A DNA stretch of 64,000 nucleotides from Gammaproteobacteria bacterium (GCA_018819515.1 JAHJPX010000007.1:310001-374000), one strand, 5' to 3'; shown: positions 1-8,033, numbered from the stretch's first letter. Numbers and translations: made by a program. Notes: generated from the sequence alone by a model not told the origin.

Positions 1-203
1 GCTACAGCGGCGCCAAGGCGCTGATCGCGCTCTCGAAGCGCTTCCGGAAGACCTGGGTGGGCTTCTTTGTCCGCTACGACACCCTGTCCGGCGCCGCGTT
101 CGAGGACAGCCCGCTGACCACGAAGAAGAGCTTCGTCGCGGCCGGATTCGGCATGTCATGGGTGCTGGACGAATCGAACACCCGCGTGTGGGTTGATGAC
201 TGA
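1..203 (+). CDS. MipA/OmpV family outer-membrane protein, C-terminal end (partial)
   Basis: The reading frame is open from the window edge (codons from base 3) to a TGA at 201-203, giving the last 66 residues. The segment has alternating hydrophobic/polar strands, including WVGFFVRYDTL and FGMSWVLDESN, with the 'FVRYDTLSGAAFEDSPL' pattern I know from the C-terminal beta strands of MipA/OmpV scaffolding porins. These sit in the outer membrane and in E. coli MipA binds the murein hydrolase MltA. The stop overlaps the start of the next gene by 8 nt, so it is probably the upstream member of the same operon. Family assignment rests on a short tail only. Confidence 0.6.
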   Translation, partial: YSGAKALIALSKRFRKTWVGFFVRYDTLSGAAFEDSPLTTKKSFVAAGFGMSWVLDESNTRVWVDD

Positions 204-1002
204 GCGGTTGCGCAGGCCGGTTCGCGCACTCTGGCAGTTCTACGAAACCCTGGCGATGGTGCTTGGCCTGGGTTTTCTGGCCTTCCTGTGCCTGATCTGG
301 CTGCCCTTCGCCATGGTGCTGCATGCCCTGCTGCCGCGCCCGGTCGGCCAGCCCATCGGTCGCCTGCTGATCATGGCCGGCTTCCGCATCTACCTGCGCT
401 TCCTCGCCGTGTTCTGCGCCTGCCGCTTCGACCTGGCCGAGCTCGACACGCTGCGCCGCGACAAACCCCTGGTCCTGGTCGCCAACCATCCGTCGCTTTT
501 GGACGCCGTCATGATCGTCTCGCGTTTTCCGGATATGGTATGTGTCATGAAAGCGGCACTGATGAACAACATACTGCTCGGCTCTGCGGCGCGGCTGGCC
601 CGGTACATTCCAAACAACGCACCGCTCGACCTCGTCCTGCGTTCGCGCAAAGCCCTGCGCGCCGGTGCCCACCTGCTGATCTTTCCGGAGGGAACGCGCA
701 CCCGCAACTTTCCTCTCGACGCATGCACCGCCAGTGCGGGCCTGATCGCCCAGCAATCGAAAGTGCCGGTCCAGGCCCTGCTGATCGAGTTCAACTCGCC
801 CTATCTGGGCAAAGCCTGGCCGCTCTTTCGGCCGCCGTGCCTGCCGCTGAATTTCCGCGTTCGTGTCGGCCGCCGTTTCGCGCCGCCGACGGACGTCGTC
901 GCCTTCGGCCATGAACTCGAAGTCTATTTCCGTGCCGAGCTGGGCGCTGAAATGCCGACGCCGGATGCCGGTCCGGCCTCGGCGCGGGAGGCCTTGTCCT
1001 GA
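196..1002 (+). CDS. Lysophospholipid acyltransferase family protein (PlsC-like)
   Basis: A 268-residue membrane-anchored acyltransferase that should move an acyl chain from acyl-ACP or acyl-CoA to a lipid or polyene acceptor at the inner membrane. The N-terminus has one or two hydrophobic segments (about residues 15-45), followed by the catalytic box NHPSLLD at about 97-103 and the acceptor-site box FPEGTR at about 162-167. ATG at 196 is chosen; a TTG at 193 directly precedes it. It overlaps the MipA-like gene and shares sequence with the start of the glycosyltransferase downstream. The C-terminal 20 residues are Pro/Ala-rich. The context (glycosyltransferase plus methyltransferase) recalls aryl-polyene loci, so its acceptor may not be a phospholipid. 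Confidence 0.85.
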   Translation: MTERLRRPVRALWQFYETLAMVLGLGFLAFLCLIWLPFAMVLHALLPRPVGQPIGRLLIMAGFRIYLRFLAVFCACRFDLAELDTLRRDKPLVLVANHPSLLDAVMIVSRFPDMVCVMKAALMNNILLGSAARLARYIPNNAPLDLVLRSRKALRAGAHLLIFPEGTRTRNFPLDACTASAGLIAQQSKVPVQALLIEFNSPYLGKAWPLFRPPCLPLNFRVRVGRRFAPPTDVVAFGHELEVYFRAELGAEMPTPDAGPASAREALS

Positions 1003-1763
1003 ACGCTTCGGCTAGCCATCTGGTCCTGATCCCGAGCTACAACCCGGGATCGAAGGTGCGCGAAACGGTCGCCGCCGCCCGCCGCCACTGGGCGCCCGTC
1101 TGGGTCGTGGTCGACGGCAGCACCGACGGCAGCACCGAGCTGCTGCGGGAGATCGCGGCCGACGATCCGCAACTGCGCGTCATCGTCCTGCCCGAGAACC
1201 GGGGCAAGGGCGCCGCCGTGCTGGCCGGACTGGCCGAAGCCGCCGCGAACGGCTACACGCACGTACTGACCATGGATGCCGACGGCCAGCACCCGGCCGC
1301 GCTGATCCCCGAGTTCATGCGCGTCTCGCAGGGCCGGCCGGCGGCGATGGTGCTCGGCAAGCCAGTGTTCGACGCCGATGCGCCGCGCCTGCGGGTCAAC
1401 GGCCGCAAGGTCTCCAACTGGTGGGCCAACCTCGAAACGCTCTGGGCCGGCATCGGCGACTCGCTGTACGGCTTCCGCGTTTATCCGGTCGCGCCGCTGC
1501 TGCGCGTGATGCGGGGCGGGCGCTGGATGCGCCGCTTCGACTTCGATCCCGAAGCCGTTGTGCGGTTGGCGTGGTCCGGCGTGCCTTCGATCAACGTTCC
1601 CGCTCCGGTGCGCTATTTCGCCGCCGGCGAAGGCGGCGTTTCGCATTTCAACTATCTGCGCGACAACCTGTTGCTGACCTGGATGCACACGCGCCTGTTC
1701 CTAGGCTTCTTGTTGCGCCTGCCGCTGCTTGCCGCACGGCGACTGACTGGAGAATCCCGATGA
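999..1763 (+). CDS. Glycosyltransferase family 2
   Basis: A 254-residue GT-A fold transferase without obvious membrane helices until a hydrophobic C-terminus (about 230-245). It opens with LIPSYNPG, has the nucleotide-binding DGSTDGS at about residue 38, and the metal-binding MDADGQHP at about 88. The first in-frame ATG is at 1056, which would cut off the conserved first strand, so I place the start at the CTG at 999, which lies 6 nt after a strong GGGAGG ribosome site at 986-991 and overlaps the upstream TGA. Its TGA overlaps the next ATG (ATGA). It probably glycosylates a lipid carrier or polyene made by the neighbouring genes; substrate unknown. Confidence 0.85.
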   Translation: MNASASHLVLIPSYNPGSKVRETVAAARRHWAPVWVVVDGSTDGSTELLREIAADDPQLRVIVLPENRGKGAAVLAGLAEAAANGYTHVLTMDADGQHPAALIPEFMRVSQGRPAAMVLGKPVFDADAPRLRVNGRKVSNWWANLETLWAGIGDSLYGFRVYPVAPLLRVMRGGRWMRRFDFDPEAVVRLAWSGVPSINVPAPVRYFAAGEGGVSHFNYLRDNLLLTWMHTRLFLGFLLRLPLLAARRLTGESR

Positions 1764-2524
1764 ATCAAGAACCCGAAGTCGTCCGCGCGCCACACAAGCC
1801 GCTCACCGACTACTACGCCGACGAGCAGGAGCGCCAGGGTTTCGTGCGCGACATCTTCGACCAGACCGCGCCCGACTACGACCGCATCGAAAACCTGCTG
1901 GCCTTCGGCAGCGGCCCCTGGTATCGGCGCCAGGCGCTGCTGCGCGCCGGCCTGCAGCCCGGCATGCGCGTCGTCGACATCGGCACCGGCACCGGCCTGA
2001 CGGCCCGCGAGGCCGTCGCCATCGTCGGCGACGGCGCGTTGGTGACCGGCGTCGACCCCAGCGCCGGAATGCTGGCCAACGCGGCCCTGCCCGCTGGCGT
2101 ATCTCTGGTCGATGGCCGCGCCGAGGCGATTCCGCTGCCCGATGCCGGCTTCGACTTTCTCAGCATGGGCTACGCGCTGCGCCACGTCGGCGACCTCTCG
2201 ACCGCCTGCGCCGAATTCCATCGCGTCCTCAAGCCGGGCGGGCGGCTCTGCCTGCTCGAAATCACGCGGCCCGAAAGCGGCACCGGTCGCCTGCTGCTCA
2301 AGGGCTACATGCGCGGTGTCGTCCCGGCGCTGGCAACCCTGATCGGCAAGCGCAAGGAGACCGCACAACTGTGGCGCTACTACTGGGACACCATCGAGCA
2401 CTGCGCGTCGCCGGCCAGCATCGTCGCCACGCTCGCGGATGCGGGCTTCACGGACGTGCGCCACCACGTCGAAACCCGCGCCCTGAGCGTGCTGGCCGAA
2501 TACCAGGCCCGCAAGCCCGACTGA
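1760..2524 (+). CDS. Class I SAM-dependent methyltransferase (UbiE/COQ5-like)
   Basis: A 254-residue Rossmann methyltransferase with motif I VVDIGTGTGLT at about residue 70, the acidic VTGVDPSAGML after it, and the UbiE-type segment MGYALRHVGDL at about 135. It begins with an ATGA overlap with the glycosyltransferase, so the two are translationally coupled. UbiE proper acts in ubiquinone synthesis, but the N-terminal extension and the partner genes (acyltransferase, glycosyltransferase) suggest a specialised methylation, as in aryl-polyene or dialkylresorcinol loci. It is followed by 104 nt containing one copy of the dispersed repeat. Confidence 0.85.
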   Translation: MNQEPEVVRAPHKPLTDYYADEQERQGFVRDIFDQTAPDYDRIENLLAFGSGPWYRRQALLRAGLQPGMRVVDIGTGTGLTAREAVAIVGDGALVTGVDPSAGMLANAALPAGVSLVDGRAEAIPLPDAGFDFLSMGYALRHVGDLSTACAEFHRVLKPGGRLCLLEITRPESGTGRLLLKGYMRGVVPALATLIGKRKETAQLWRYYWDTIEHCASPASIVATLADAGFTDVRHHVETRALSVLAEYQARKPD

Positions 2525-2570
2525 CCCGGACGATCGATGCCGCCTTCCGACACCGCAATCCGGCCGAGGC

Positions 2571-2596
2571 GGCGTGTCGCCACGGCTGACTTTTCC
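2571..2596 (-). repeat. Dispersed 26-bp motif, copy 1 (intergenic)
   Basis: Reads GGCGTGTCGCCACGGCTGAC then TTTTCC on the plus strand, 24 of 26 positions like the consensus. It lies between the methyltransferase stop and the PAP2 start. Strand here and for all later copies gives the strand on which the core reads AAGTCAGCC. Confidence 0.85.
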
Positions 2597-2628
2597 TCGC
2601 GTGCGCGCACCGCCGCGCCACGCGTTGC

Positions 2629-3309
2629 ATGAGCGCCATGAACGACGCCCTCATCGCCGACAGCTCCGCCTGGCCGCACACGGCGCTCGCCCGGCTGCGG
2701 TACCACTTCTGGCTGAAGGCCATCGGCACCACGACCTTCATCTCCGTGTTCTTCGTCGCCTACTTCCAGGTCCTGCGCAGCACCGCCGACCGTGCGACGC
2801 TGATGCCCGTCACCCTGCTCGACCACTGGATCGGTTTCGAACACCTGGCGCTCTATCCCTACGCCTCGCTCTGGCTCTACGTCGGGCTGCCGCCGGCGCT
2901 GCTGGCGGGCTACCGCGAACTGATCGCCTACGGCTGGTGGGTGGGCGGCCTGTGCGTCGCCGGCCTGCTCTGTTTCTTTCTCTGGCCGACGGCGGTGCCG
3001 CCGAACGCGATCGACACCTCGATGTATCCGGCCTTCCAGATCATCCAGGGCATGGACGCGGCCGGCAACGCCTGTCCCTCGCTGCACGTCGCCACCGCCG
3101 CTTTTTCCGCGATCTGGCTGGACCGGCTGCTGGATGAACTCGGTGGCGGCTGGCGCGTGCGTGTCGTCAACGGACTCTGGTTCGCGCTGATCGCCTGGTC
3201 GACCATGGCCACCAAGCAGCATGTCGCGCTCGACGTGCTGGCTGGCTGCGCGCTCGCAGTGGTGTTTGCGCTGCCTTCGCTGCGGTTGCGGCCGCGGGAA
3301 AACGCATGA
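2629..3309 (+). CDS. PAP2 superfamily phosphatase (inositol phosphotransferase-like)
   Basis: A 226-residue integral membrane phosphatase. Five or so hydrophobic segments are visible. The catalytic motifs are CPSLHVA at about residue 145 (PSxxH) and TKQHVALDVLAG at about 190 (the H...D nucleophile motif), as in PAP2 and Aur1/Ipt1-like enzymes that act on lipid phosphates or undecaprenyl pyrophosphate at the periplasmic side. ATG at 2629 is followed four codons later by another ATG at 2638; either could start it. The stop overlaps the next gene by ATGA, linking it to the secreted esterase. The usual K-X6-RP motif is not obvious, as is normal for the inositolphosphotransferase-like branch. Confidence 0.8.
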   Translation: MSAMNDALIADSSAWPHTALARLRYHFWLKAIGTTTFISVFFVAYFQVLRSTADRATLMPVTLLDHWIGFEHLALYPYASLWLYVGLPPALLAGYRELIAYGWWVGGLCVAGLLCFFLWPTAVPPNAIDTSMYPAFQIIQGMDAAGNACPSLHVATAAFSAIWLDRLLDELGGGWRVRVVNGLWFALIAWSTMATKQHVALDVLAGCALAVVFALPSLRLRPRENA

Positions 3310-4397
3310 CGCGCGCCGTCCTCGCCAGCGTCGCCTTCGCGCTGCTGGCCTGGGGCGGCCTTGTCCGGGCCGGTCCGCCGGTATCGTTGCCGGCGTTCAA
3401 TGTCGACATCCGCGAAACCTCGGTCTCCGGTTTGTCCTCCGGCGCCTACATGGCTGTGCAGCTCCAGGTCGCCCACTCCTCCATCATCAAGGGCGCGGGC
3501 ATCATCGCCGGCGGGCCGTACTGGTGCGCGCAGGGTAGCGCCTATACCGCCACCACGCGCTGCTCCTGCACGCTCGATCCCGCGCACCGGATGTGCAACG
3601 TCTCCGCCGAAAGCACCGACGTGGCCGCCTTGGTCGCCGCCACCCGGCGGTTCGCGCGCGAAGGACTCATCGACGACATCGCGAATCTCGCCCGTCAGCG
3701 AACCTTCGTTGTCGCCGGCGGCAGGGACGAAACCGTGCCGCCGGCCGTCGCCGGCCAGTTGCGCGGCTACCTGCTCGACATGGGCGCGGCGGCGGAAAAC
3801 GTTTCCTTCGCCACGCTGGCCGGTGCCGGCCACGGCCTGCCGACCGTCGATTACGGCGGCGCCTGCGACGTCTCCGCGACGCCCTACATCAACGACTGCG
3901 ACTACGACGCGGCCGGCCGGCTTCTGGAATGGATCTACGGCCCCCTGAACCCTGCCCGGCGCGGCGCGCCGCAAGGACGCTTCGTCCGCTTCGACCAGCG
4001 GCCCTTCACGCCGACGCACTTCGGCTTCGCCTGGTTCACCGGCCTCGACGACAGCGGCTGGTTCTACGTTCCCGACGCCTGTGCCCGCGGCGAGCCGTGC
4101 CGCCTGCACGTCGCCCTGCACGGCTGCCGGCAGGGCCAGAGCTACTCGTCGTCGATCTGGCCGGGCGGCGCACGCTACGGCACCGCCTTCGTCGAACATG
4201 CCGGCTACGATGCCTGGGCCGACACCAACCGGCTGGTCGTCCTCTTCCCGCAGGCCGTGTCCGTCATGTTCGCCAACCCGAACGGCTGCTGGGACTGGTG
4301 GGGCTACACCGACCGCCACTACGCCGACCGGCACGGCGTGCAGATGCGCGCCATCCGCGCCATGATCGACCGGATCGCTTCCGGTGCCGTCGACTAG
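3306..4397 (+). CDS. Secreted PHB depolymerase-family esterase
   Basis: A 363-residue protein with a signal peptide (about residues 1-22, ending VRAGP). The nucleophile elbow GLSSGAYMA lies near residue 40, and the GGRDETV and GAGHGLP segments near 139 and 172 are the likely Asp and His regions of an alpha/beta hydrolase. The C-terminal half repeats features of PHB depolymerases, with LHVALHGC at about 270 and NPNGCWDWWGY at about 320. Many cysteines suggest a disulfide-bonded periplasmic or extracellular enzyme. It would hydrolyse polyhydroxybutyrate or its oligomers, fitting the phaC at the far end of the window. It starts with a 4-nt overlap with the PAP2 gene and ends with a 14-nt overlap with the lipoprotein. 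Confidence 0.8.
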   Translation: MTRAVLASVAFALLAWGGLVRAGPPVSLPAFNVDIRETSVSGLSSGAYMAVQLQVAHSSIIKGAGIIAGGPYWCAQGSAYTATTRCSCTLDPAHRMCNVSAESTDVAALVAATRRFAREGLIDDIANLARQRTFVVAGGRDETVPPAVAGQLRGYLLDMGAAAENVSFATLAGAGHGLPTVDYGGACDVSATPYINDCDYDAAGRLLEWIYGPLNPARRGAPQGRFVRFDQRPFTPTHFGFAWFTGLDDSGWFYVPDACARGEPCRLHVALHGCRQGQSYSSSIWPGGARYGTAFVEHAGYDAWADTNRLVVLFPQAVSVMFANPNGCWDWWGYTDRHYADRHGVQMRAIRAMIDRIASGAVD

Positions 4398-5571
4398 GCG
4401 ACGATTTCCGCGGCGCGGGCTTGCCCCGGCGCTCCTGCTCGCCGCCCTGCTGGCGGGCTGCACCGGCCTGCGGCCCGGCGGGCCACTGCTGCCGCCCGAC
4501 CTGGCGAAACGACCTGACGGCGCAACCGCGACGGGCTGGCCGCCGGAACTCGATGCCGGCGAGGCAAAGACGCGCATCGCCCGCCTGATCAACCCGTCGG
4601 TCAAGGATCGATCAGGCTGGGCCGCGGATCTGCAAGCCGCATTCGCCAACCTTGACGTCGTGCATGCGACCGAGACCTATTGTGCAGTGATCGCCGTCAC
4701 CGCGCAGGAATCCGGTTTCGACGCCGACCCCGTCGTGCCCGGCCTCGGCAACATCGTCCGCCGCGAACTGGACCGGCGCGCCGACAAGTACGGCATTCCG
4801 AGACTGCTGGTCGCCGCGGCGCTGAAGAAGGGCTCGCCCGATGGCCGCAGTTACGAAAAGCGCATTGACACGCTGCGCACCGAAAAGCAGCTTAGCGCGC
4901 TGTTCGAGGACATGAGCAGCGAACTGCCGTTCGGCCGCAAGCTGCTCGCCGGCTTCAACCCCGTGCACACCGCCGGGCCGATGCAGGTCTCCGTCAAGTT
5001 CGCCGAGCAGCATGTGCGCGAACGGGACTATCCATGGCCGATCGAGCGCGAGCTGCGCGACGAAGTGTTCACGCGCCGCGGCGGCCTGTACTTCGGCAGC
5101 GCCATGCTGCTCGGCTATCCCGCCCCCTACGACGATGCGGTGTTCCGCTTCGCCGACTACAACGCCGGCCGCTACGCCAGCCGCAACGCCGCCTTCCAGG
5201 CGGCGCTGGCTCGCTGGTCGGGCCGGCCGGTGGACCTCGACGGCGACCTGCTGCGCTACCGCGACGGCGAGCCGGCGGAAACGCCCGGCCAGGTCGAAAC
5301 CCTGCTGCGCTCGGCGAGCGTGGCACTGGATATGTCGGCGGCGGAAATCCGCCGCGACCTGCTGCTGGAAAAGACGGCAGAGTTCGGCGAAACCCGGCTC
5401 TACGAGCGCCTGTTCGCCCTCGCCGACAGCCGCGCCGGCGAAGCGCTGCCACGCCAGCGCCTGCCCGAGATCAAACTCAACAGCCCCAAGTTCCAGCGCA
5501 AGCTCACCACCGGCTGGTTCGCCCGCCGCGTCGCCGACCGGTACAAGGCGTGTTTGGAACGCGGTGGTTGA
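4384..5571 (+). CDS. DUF1615 lipoprotein
   Basis: A 395-residue protein starting at GTG inside the end of the esterase gene. The N-terminus carries two arginine clusters, a hydrophobic stretch and the lipobox LLAGC (Cys about residue 25), so it is a lipoprotein. The body contains AQESGFDADPVVPGL at about 100 and GPMQVSVKFAEQH at about 200; I recognise this as DUF1615, a family with a lysozyme/transglycosylase-like look (the Glu of AQESG is a candidate catalytic residue), but its activity is not established. It is the last gene of the PAP2-esterase run and its stop is 7 nt before a 112-bp repeat element. Confidence 0.75.
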   Translation: MPSTRRRFPRRGLAPALLLAALLAGCTGLRPGGPLLPPDLAKRPDGATATGWPPELDAGEAKTRIARLINPSVKDRSGWAADLQAAFANLDVVHATETYCAVIAVTAQESGFDADPVVPGLGNIVRRELDRRADKYGIPRLLVAAALKKGSPDGRSYEKRIDTLRTEKQLSALFEDMSSELPFGRKLLAGFNPVHTAGPMQVSVKFAEQHVRERDYPWPIERELRDEVFTRRGGLYFGSAMLLGYPAPYDDAVFRFADYNAGRYASRNAAFQAALARWSGRPVDLDGDLLRYRDGEPAETPGQVETLLRSASVALDMSAAEIRRDLLLEKTAEFGETRLYERLFALADSRAGEALPRQRLPEIKLNSPKFQRKLTTGWFARRVADRYKACLERGG

Positions 5572-5578
5572 GGCGGGC

Positions 5579-5690
5579 GGCGTATCGCGAAGGCTGACCG
5601 GCCCGAAGGGCGCAGGACGCCACGAAGTGGCGGTCCCGAGCAACGCGAGCGATGGGGCAACGCCCCACACTCTTGTCGTTGCGGTACGTC
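5579..5690 (-). repeat. 112-bp repeat element with terminal inverted repeats, filling a convergent gap
   Basis: The element begins GGCGTATCGC (5579-5588) and ends GCGGTACGTC (5681-5690), a near-perfect 10-bp terminal inverted repeat. The left end continues as a diverged copy of the dispersed motif (17 of 20 positions to 5598). Inside are two hairpins: GGACGCCAC-GAA-GTGGCGGTCC near 5614-5636 and ATGGGGC-AAC-GCCCCA near 5652-5668. It occupies almost the whole gap between the convergent DUF1615 (stop 5571) and EamA (stop 5694) genes, so it may act as a two-way transcription terminator. Homologous to 8034-8142 and 15514-15620. Confidence 0.8.
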
Positions 5691-5693
5691 GTC

Positions 5694-6581
5694 CTAGTCG
5701 GCGCGCTTCGCCGCCGCGATCAGCGTCGACCACTGGTGCAGCAGCAGGCCGAAGGTGATCAGCGCGGCGCCGAGCCAGACGCGGGGGCCGACGTCTTCGC
5801 CGTTCAGTACCTGCCCGAGCAGCAGCGCCAGCACGGGCGTGATCAGGGTGATGAGCGCGACGCGGCCGGCCTCGAGGTGGCGGACGACGTAGTAGTAGAG
5901 GGCGAAGCCGAGTACGGAGCCGAACACGCCGAGATAGACGATGGCGGCTTCGGTGCGCAGCGGCAGATCGGTCGGCACGCTGCCTTCGGCGAACCACCAG
6001 ACGACGGCGAAGAACGGCAGCGAGACGGCGAGCGTGCCGGCGGTGGTGGCGAGCGCGTGGGTATCGTCGCCGATGCGCTTGATCCAGACCAGGCTGGCCG
6101 AGTAGAAGAAGACGGCCAGCACGAGCGCGGCGAGGCCGGCGTCGGCCTGCGCGTCGCCCGCGCCTTCGCCGTGGGCGAAGATGGTCGCCAGCCCGGCGAT
6201 GCCGAGGGCCATGCCGGCGATGCGCAACGGCGACAGCGCCCTTTCGCGCAGCCAGAGCGCGGCGAGCACACTGGTCATCAGCGGCGTCAGGCCGAACAGC
6301 ACCGAGATCAGGCCGGAATGGATGTGGCGCGCGCCCCAGTAAGTGAGCGACATGGCGCCGAAGATGCCCAGGCCGCCGGCGAGGTAGCTCTGGCGGGCGC
6401 GGGCGTGCAGCGGCAGGCCGATGCGCCAGACGGTGATGAGGATGCCGGCGAGTACGGCGCCGATGGCCATGCGCGCGAGGACGGCGAAGGCGAAGCCGGC
6501 GCCTTGCGTGCTCCATTGCACGGCCAGCGGGGTGGTGGACCAGATGAGGATGATGCCGAGATAGGCGGCGGGGACGGACAT
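5694..6581 (-). CDS. EamA-domain DMT-superfamily transporter
   Basis: A 295-residue protein with about ten hydrophobic helices in two EamA repeats (roughly residues 5-135 and 150-285), as in metabolite exporters of the drug/metabolite family. The second repeat has the family's GSVLGFALYYYVVRHLEA segment. The frame is open further upstream, but the ATG at 6581 is chosen because AGGAG lies 6 nt before it and helix 1 starts immediately after. It converges on the DUF1615 gene through the 112-bp element. Upstream sits an apparent terminator and a small leaderless gene, so expression may be controlled by read-through. Substrate unknown. Confidence 0.85.
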   Translation of the reverse strand: MSVPAAYLGIILIWSTTPLAVQWSTQGAGFAFAVLARMAIGAVLAGILITVWRIGLPLHARARQSYLAGGLGIFGAMSLTYWGARHIHSGLISVLFGLTPLMTSVLAALWLRERALSPLRIAGMALGIAGLATIFAHGEGAGDAQADAGLAALVLAVFFYSASLVWIKRIGDDTHALATTAGTLAVSLPFFAVVWWFAEGSVPTDLPLRTEAAIVYLGVFGSVLGFALYYYVVRHLEAGRVALITLITPVLALLLGQVLNGEDVGPRVWLGAALITFGLLLHQWSTLIAAAKRAD

Positions 6582-6622
6582 TTCAACTCCTGCAAACAAG
6601 TCGCCCGGGTGGGGCGGCAAAC

Positions 6623-6654
6623 AAAAAGGCCACGCACCTTTTGAGTACGCGGCC
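6623..6654 (-). terminator. Intrinsic terminator upstream of the EamA gene
   Basis: On the minus strand a 10-bp stem (6654-6645 with 6637-6628, two G-U pairs) and a 7-nt loop are followed by TTTTT (6627-6623). It lies 42 nt before the EamA start and 40 nt after the small reading frame at 6694-6807. It may end a ~185-nt transcript or act as an attenuator. Confidence 0.55.
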
Positions 6655-6693
6655 CGGACGATTCTGGGTGATGCTGGGTGAGGGTCTATCGTT

Positions 6694-6807
6694 TCATCGT
6701 CGTTCCGGCCGCGCCTGCCATTTGGCATCCATGAGCCAACGCATGACGCGCGGCAGTCGCACGACGCGGCGAACGGACAGGATGGAATGGGCGGAATCGA
6801 AATGCAT
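6694..6807 (-). CDS. Putative leaderless 37-residue small protein
   Basis: An ATG at 6807 opens a 37-codon frame (MHFDSAHSILSVRRVVRLPR... ending QARPERR) rich in Arg (9 of 37) with two Trp. I do not recognise it. Support is positional: a TTGACA / CACAAT promoter pair with 18-bp spacing lies directly upstream so that transcription would start at or within a base of the ATG, i.e. a leaderless mRNA, and a terminator follows at 6623-6654. The rest of the 6582-6963 gap holds nothing else on this strand; the plus strand carries the aldolase promoter. It could equally be a non-coding leader RNA for the EamA gene. Confidence 0.3.
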   Translation of the reverse strand: MHFDSAHSILSVRRVVRLPRVMRWLMDAKWQARPERR

Positions 6808-6813
6808 GGCCTG

Positions 6814-6843
6814 ATTGTGCCGGCTGCGGCATGCGGATGTCAA
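6814..6843 (-). promoter_or_regulatory. Sigma-70-like promoter for the small leader gene
   Basis: On the minus strand TTGACA at 6843-6838 and CACAAT at 6819-6814, spacer 18. The predicted start is about 6807, the A of the ATG of the 37-codon frame. Confidence 0.4.
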
Positions 6844-6868
6844 ACGAATGTACGCAACGGCGGTCAAC

Positions 6869-6897
6869 CTGAATCTGCGCCGCTTCTGGACTATAGT
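6869..6897 (+). promoter_or_regulatory. Candidate promoter of the aldolase gene
   Basis: TATAGT at 6892-6897 with CTGAAT at 6869-6874, spacer 17. The -10 is good, the -35 weak. It predicts a ~60-nt leader before the ATG at 6964. Confidence 0.4.
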
Positions 6898-6963
6898 CCG
6901 GCGTGAGCATTGGCATTCACCCTTTCCGATTGAGAAACACACTCACCCGCGGGAGAAGACACC

Positions 6964-8013
6964 ATGACCAATATCGCTGAACTGCTCGGCAACGAGGCCG
7001 ACTACCTGCTCACCCATCGTTGCGAAACCTTCCCGAAAAGCTCGCTGCACCTGCCCGGTCCTGACTTCATCGACCGGATAGTGGCGGGCAGCGACCGCAC
7101 GCCGGGGACGCTGCGCAACTTCCAGCAGATATTCAATACCGGCCGCCTGGCCGGCACCGGCTATATGTCCATCCTGCCGGTGGACCAGGGAATCGAACAT
7201 TCGGCGGGGGCGTCGTTCGCGCCCAACCCAGAGTATTTCGATCCTGGCAACATCGTCAAGCTGGCCATCGAGGGCGGCTGCAATGCCGTGGCTTCGACCC
7301 TGGGCGTGCTGGGGGCGATGTCGCGCAAGTACGCGCACAAGATTCCCTTCCTGGTGAAGCTGAACCACAACGAGATGCTCACCTATCCGACCATGCACGA
7401 CCAGACACTGTTCACCGACGTCCGCAAGGCGTTCGACCTGGGCGCGGTGGCGGTGGGCGCAACGGTGTATTACGGCTCGCCGGAATCGCGGCGACAGCTC
7501 TGGGAGGTTTCGCAGGCTTTCGCCGAAGCCCACCGGCTGGGCATGGTCACGTTCCTGTGGGCCTATCTGCGCAACTCGGGCTTCAAGAAGGACGCCATGG
7601 ATTTCCACGAGGCCGCCGACCTGACGGGGCAGGCCAATCATCTGGCCGCGACCATCGAGGCGGACATCGTCAAGCAGAAGCAGGCGACCTGCAATGGCGG
7701 CTATACCGCGATCAGCTTCGGCAAGACCCATCCCAAGGTCTATTCGGAGTTGACCACGAAGCACCCGATCGACCTGGTCCGCTACCAGGTGGCCAATTGC
7801 TTCATGGGCCGCGCCGGGATGATCAACTCCGGCGGCGCATCGGGCGAGAACGACCTCGCCCAGGCGGTGCGCACGGCGGTGATCAATAAGCGGGCCGGCG
7901 GCATGGGCCTGATCTCGGGGCGCAAGGCATTCCAGCGGCCGATGGCGGAGGGCGTGGCATTGCTCAATGCCATCCAGGATGTCTATCTAGCGCCGGAGGT
8001 AAGCATCGCCTGA
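6964..8013 (+). CDS. fbaB: Class I fructose-bisphosphate aldolase (FbaB/DhnA type)
   Basis: A 349-residue cytosolic enzyme that interconverts fructose 1,6-bisphosphate with dihydroxyacetone phosphate and glyceraldehyde 3-phosphate. It belongs to the DhnA/archaeal-type class I aldolases: SILPVDQGIEHS near residue 64, HNEMLTYP near 137, and the C-terminal INSGGASG phosphate-binding loop near 280 are visible, and a lysine in the barrel should form the Schiff base. The ATG at 6964 has GGGAGA 8-13 nt upstream. It is monocistronic, with its own candidate promoter, and converges on the MORN-like gene through the 109-bp repeat element. Confidence 0.93.
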   Translation: MTNIAELLGNEADYLLTHRCETFPKSSLHLPGPDFIDRIVAGSDRTPGTLRNFQQIFNTGRLAGTGYMSILPVDQGIEHSAGASFAPNPEYFDPGNIVKLAIEGGCNAVASTLGVLGAMSRKYAHKIPFLVKLNHNEMLTYPTMHDQTLFTDVRKAFDLGAVAVGATVYYGSPESRRQLWEVSQAFAEAHRLGMVTFLWAYLRNSGFKKDAMDFHEAADLTGQANHLAATIEADIVKQKQATCNGGYTAISFGKTHPKVYSELTTKHPIDLVRYQVANCFMGRAGMINSGGASGENDLAQAVRTAVINKRAGGMGLISGRKAFQRPMAEGVALLNAIQDVYLAPEVSIA

Positions 8014-8033
8014 CGCGCTCACCGGCGCTGGAC

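Noticed and set aside
2928..4649. A 573-codon open frame on the minus strand across the PAP2 and esterase genes
   Set aside because: It is an antisense shadow in high-GC coding sequence; the plus-strand genes have clear domains and signal peptides.
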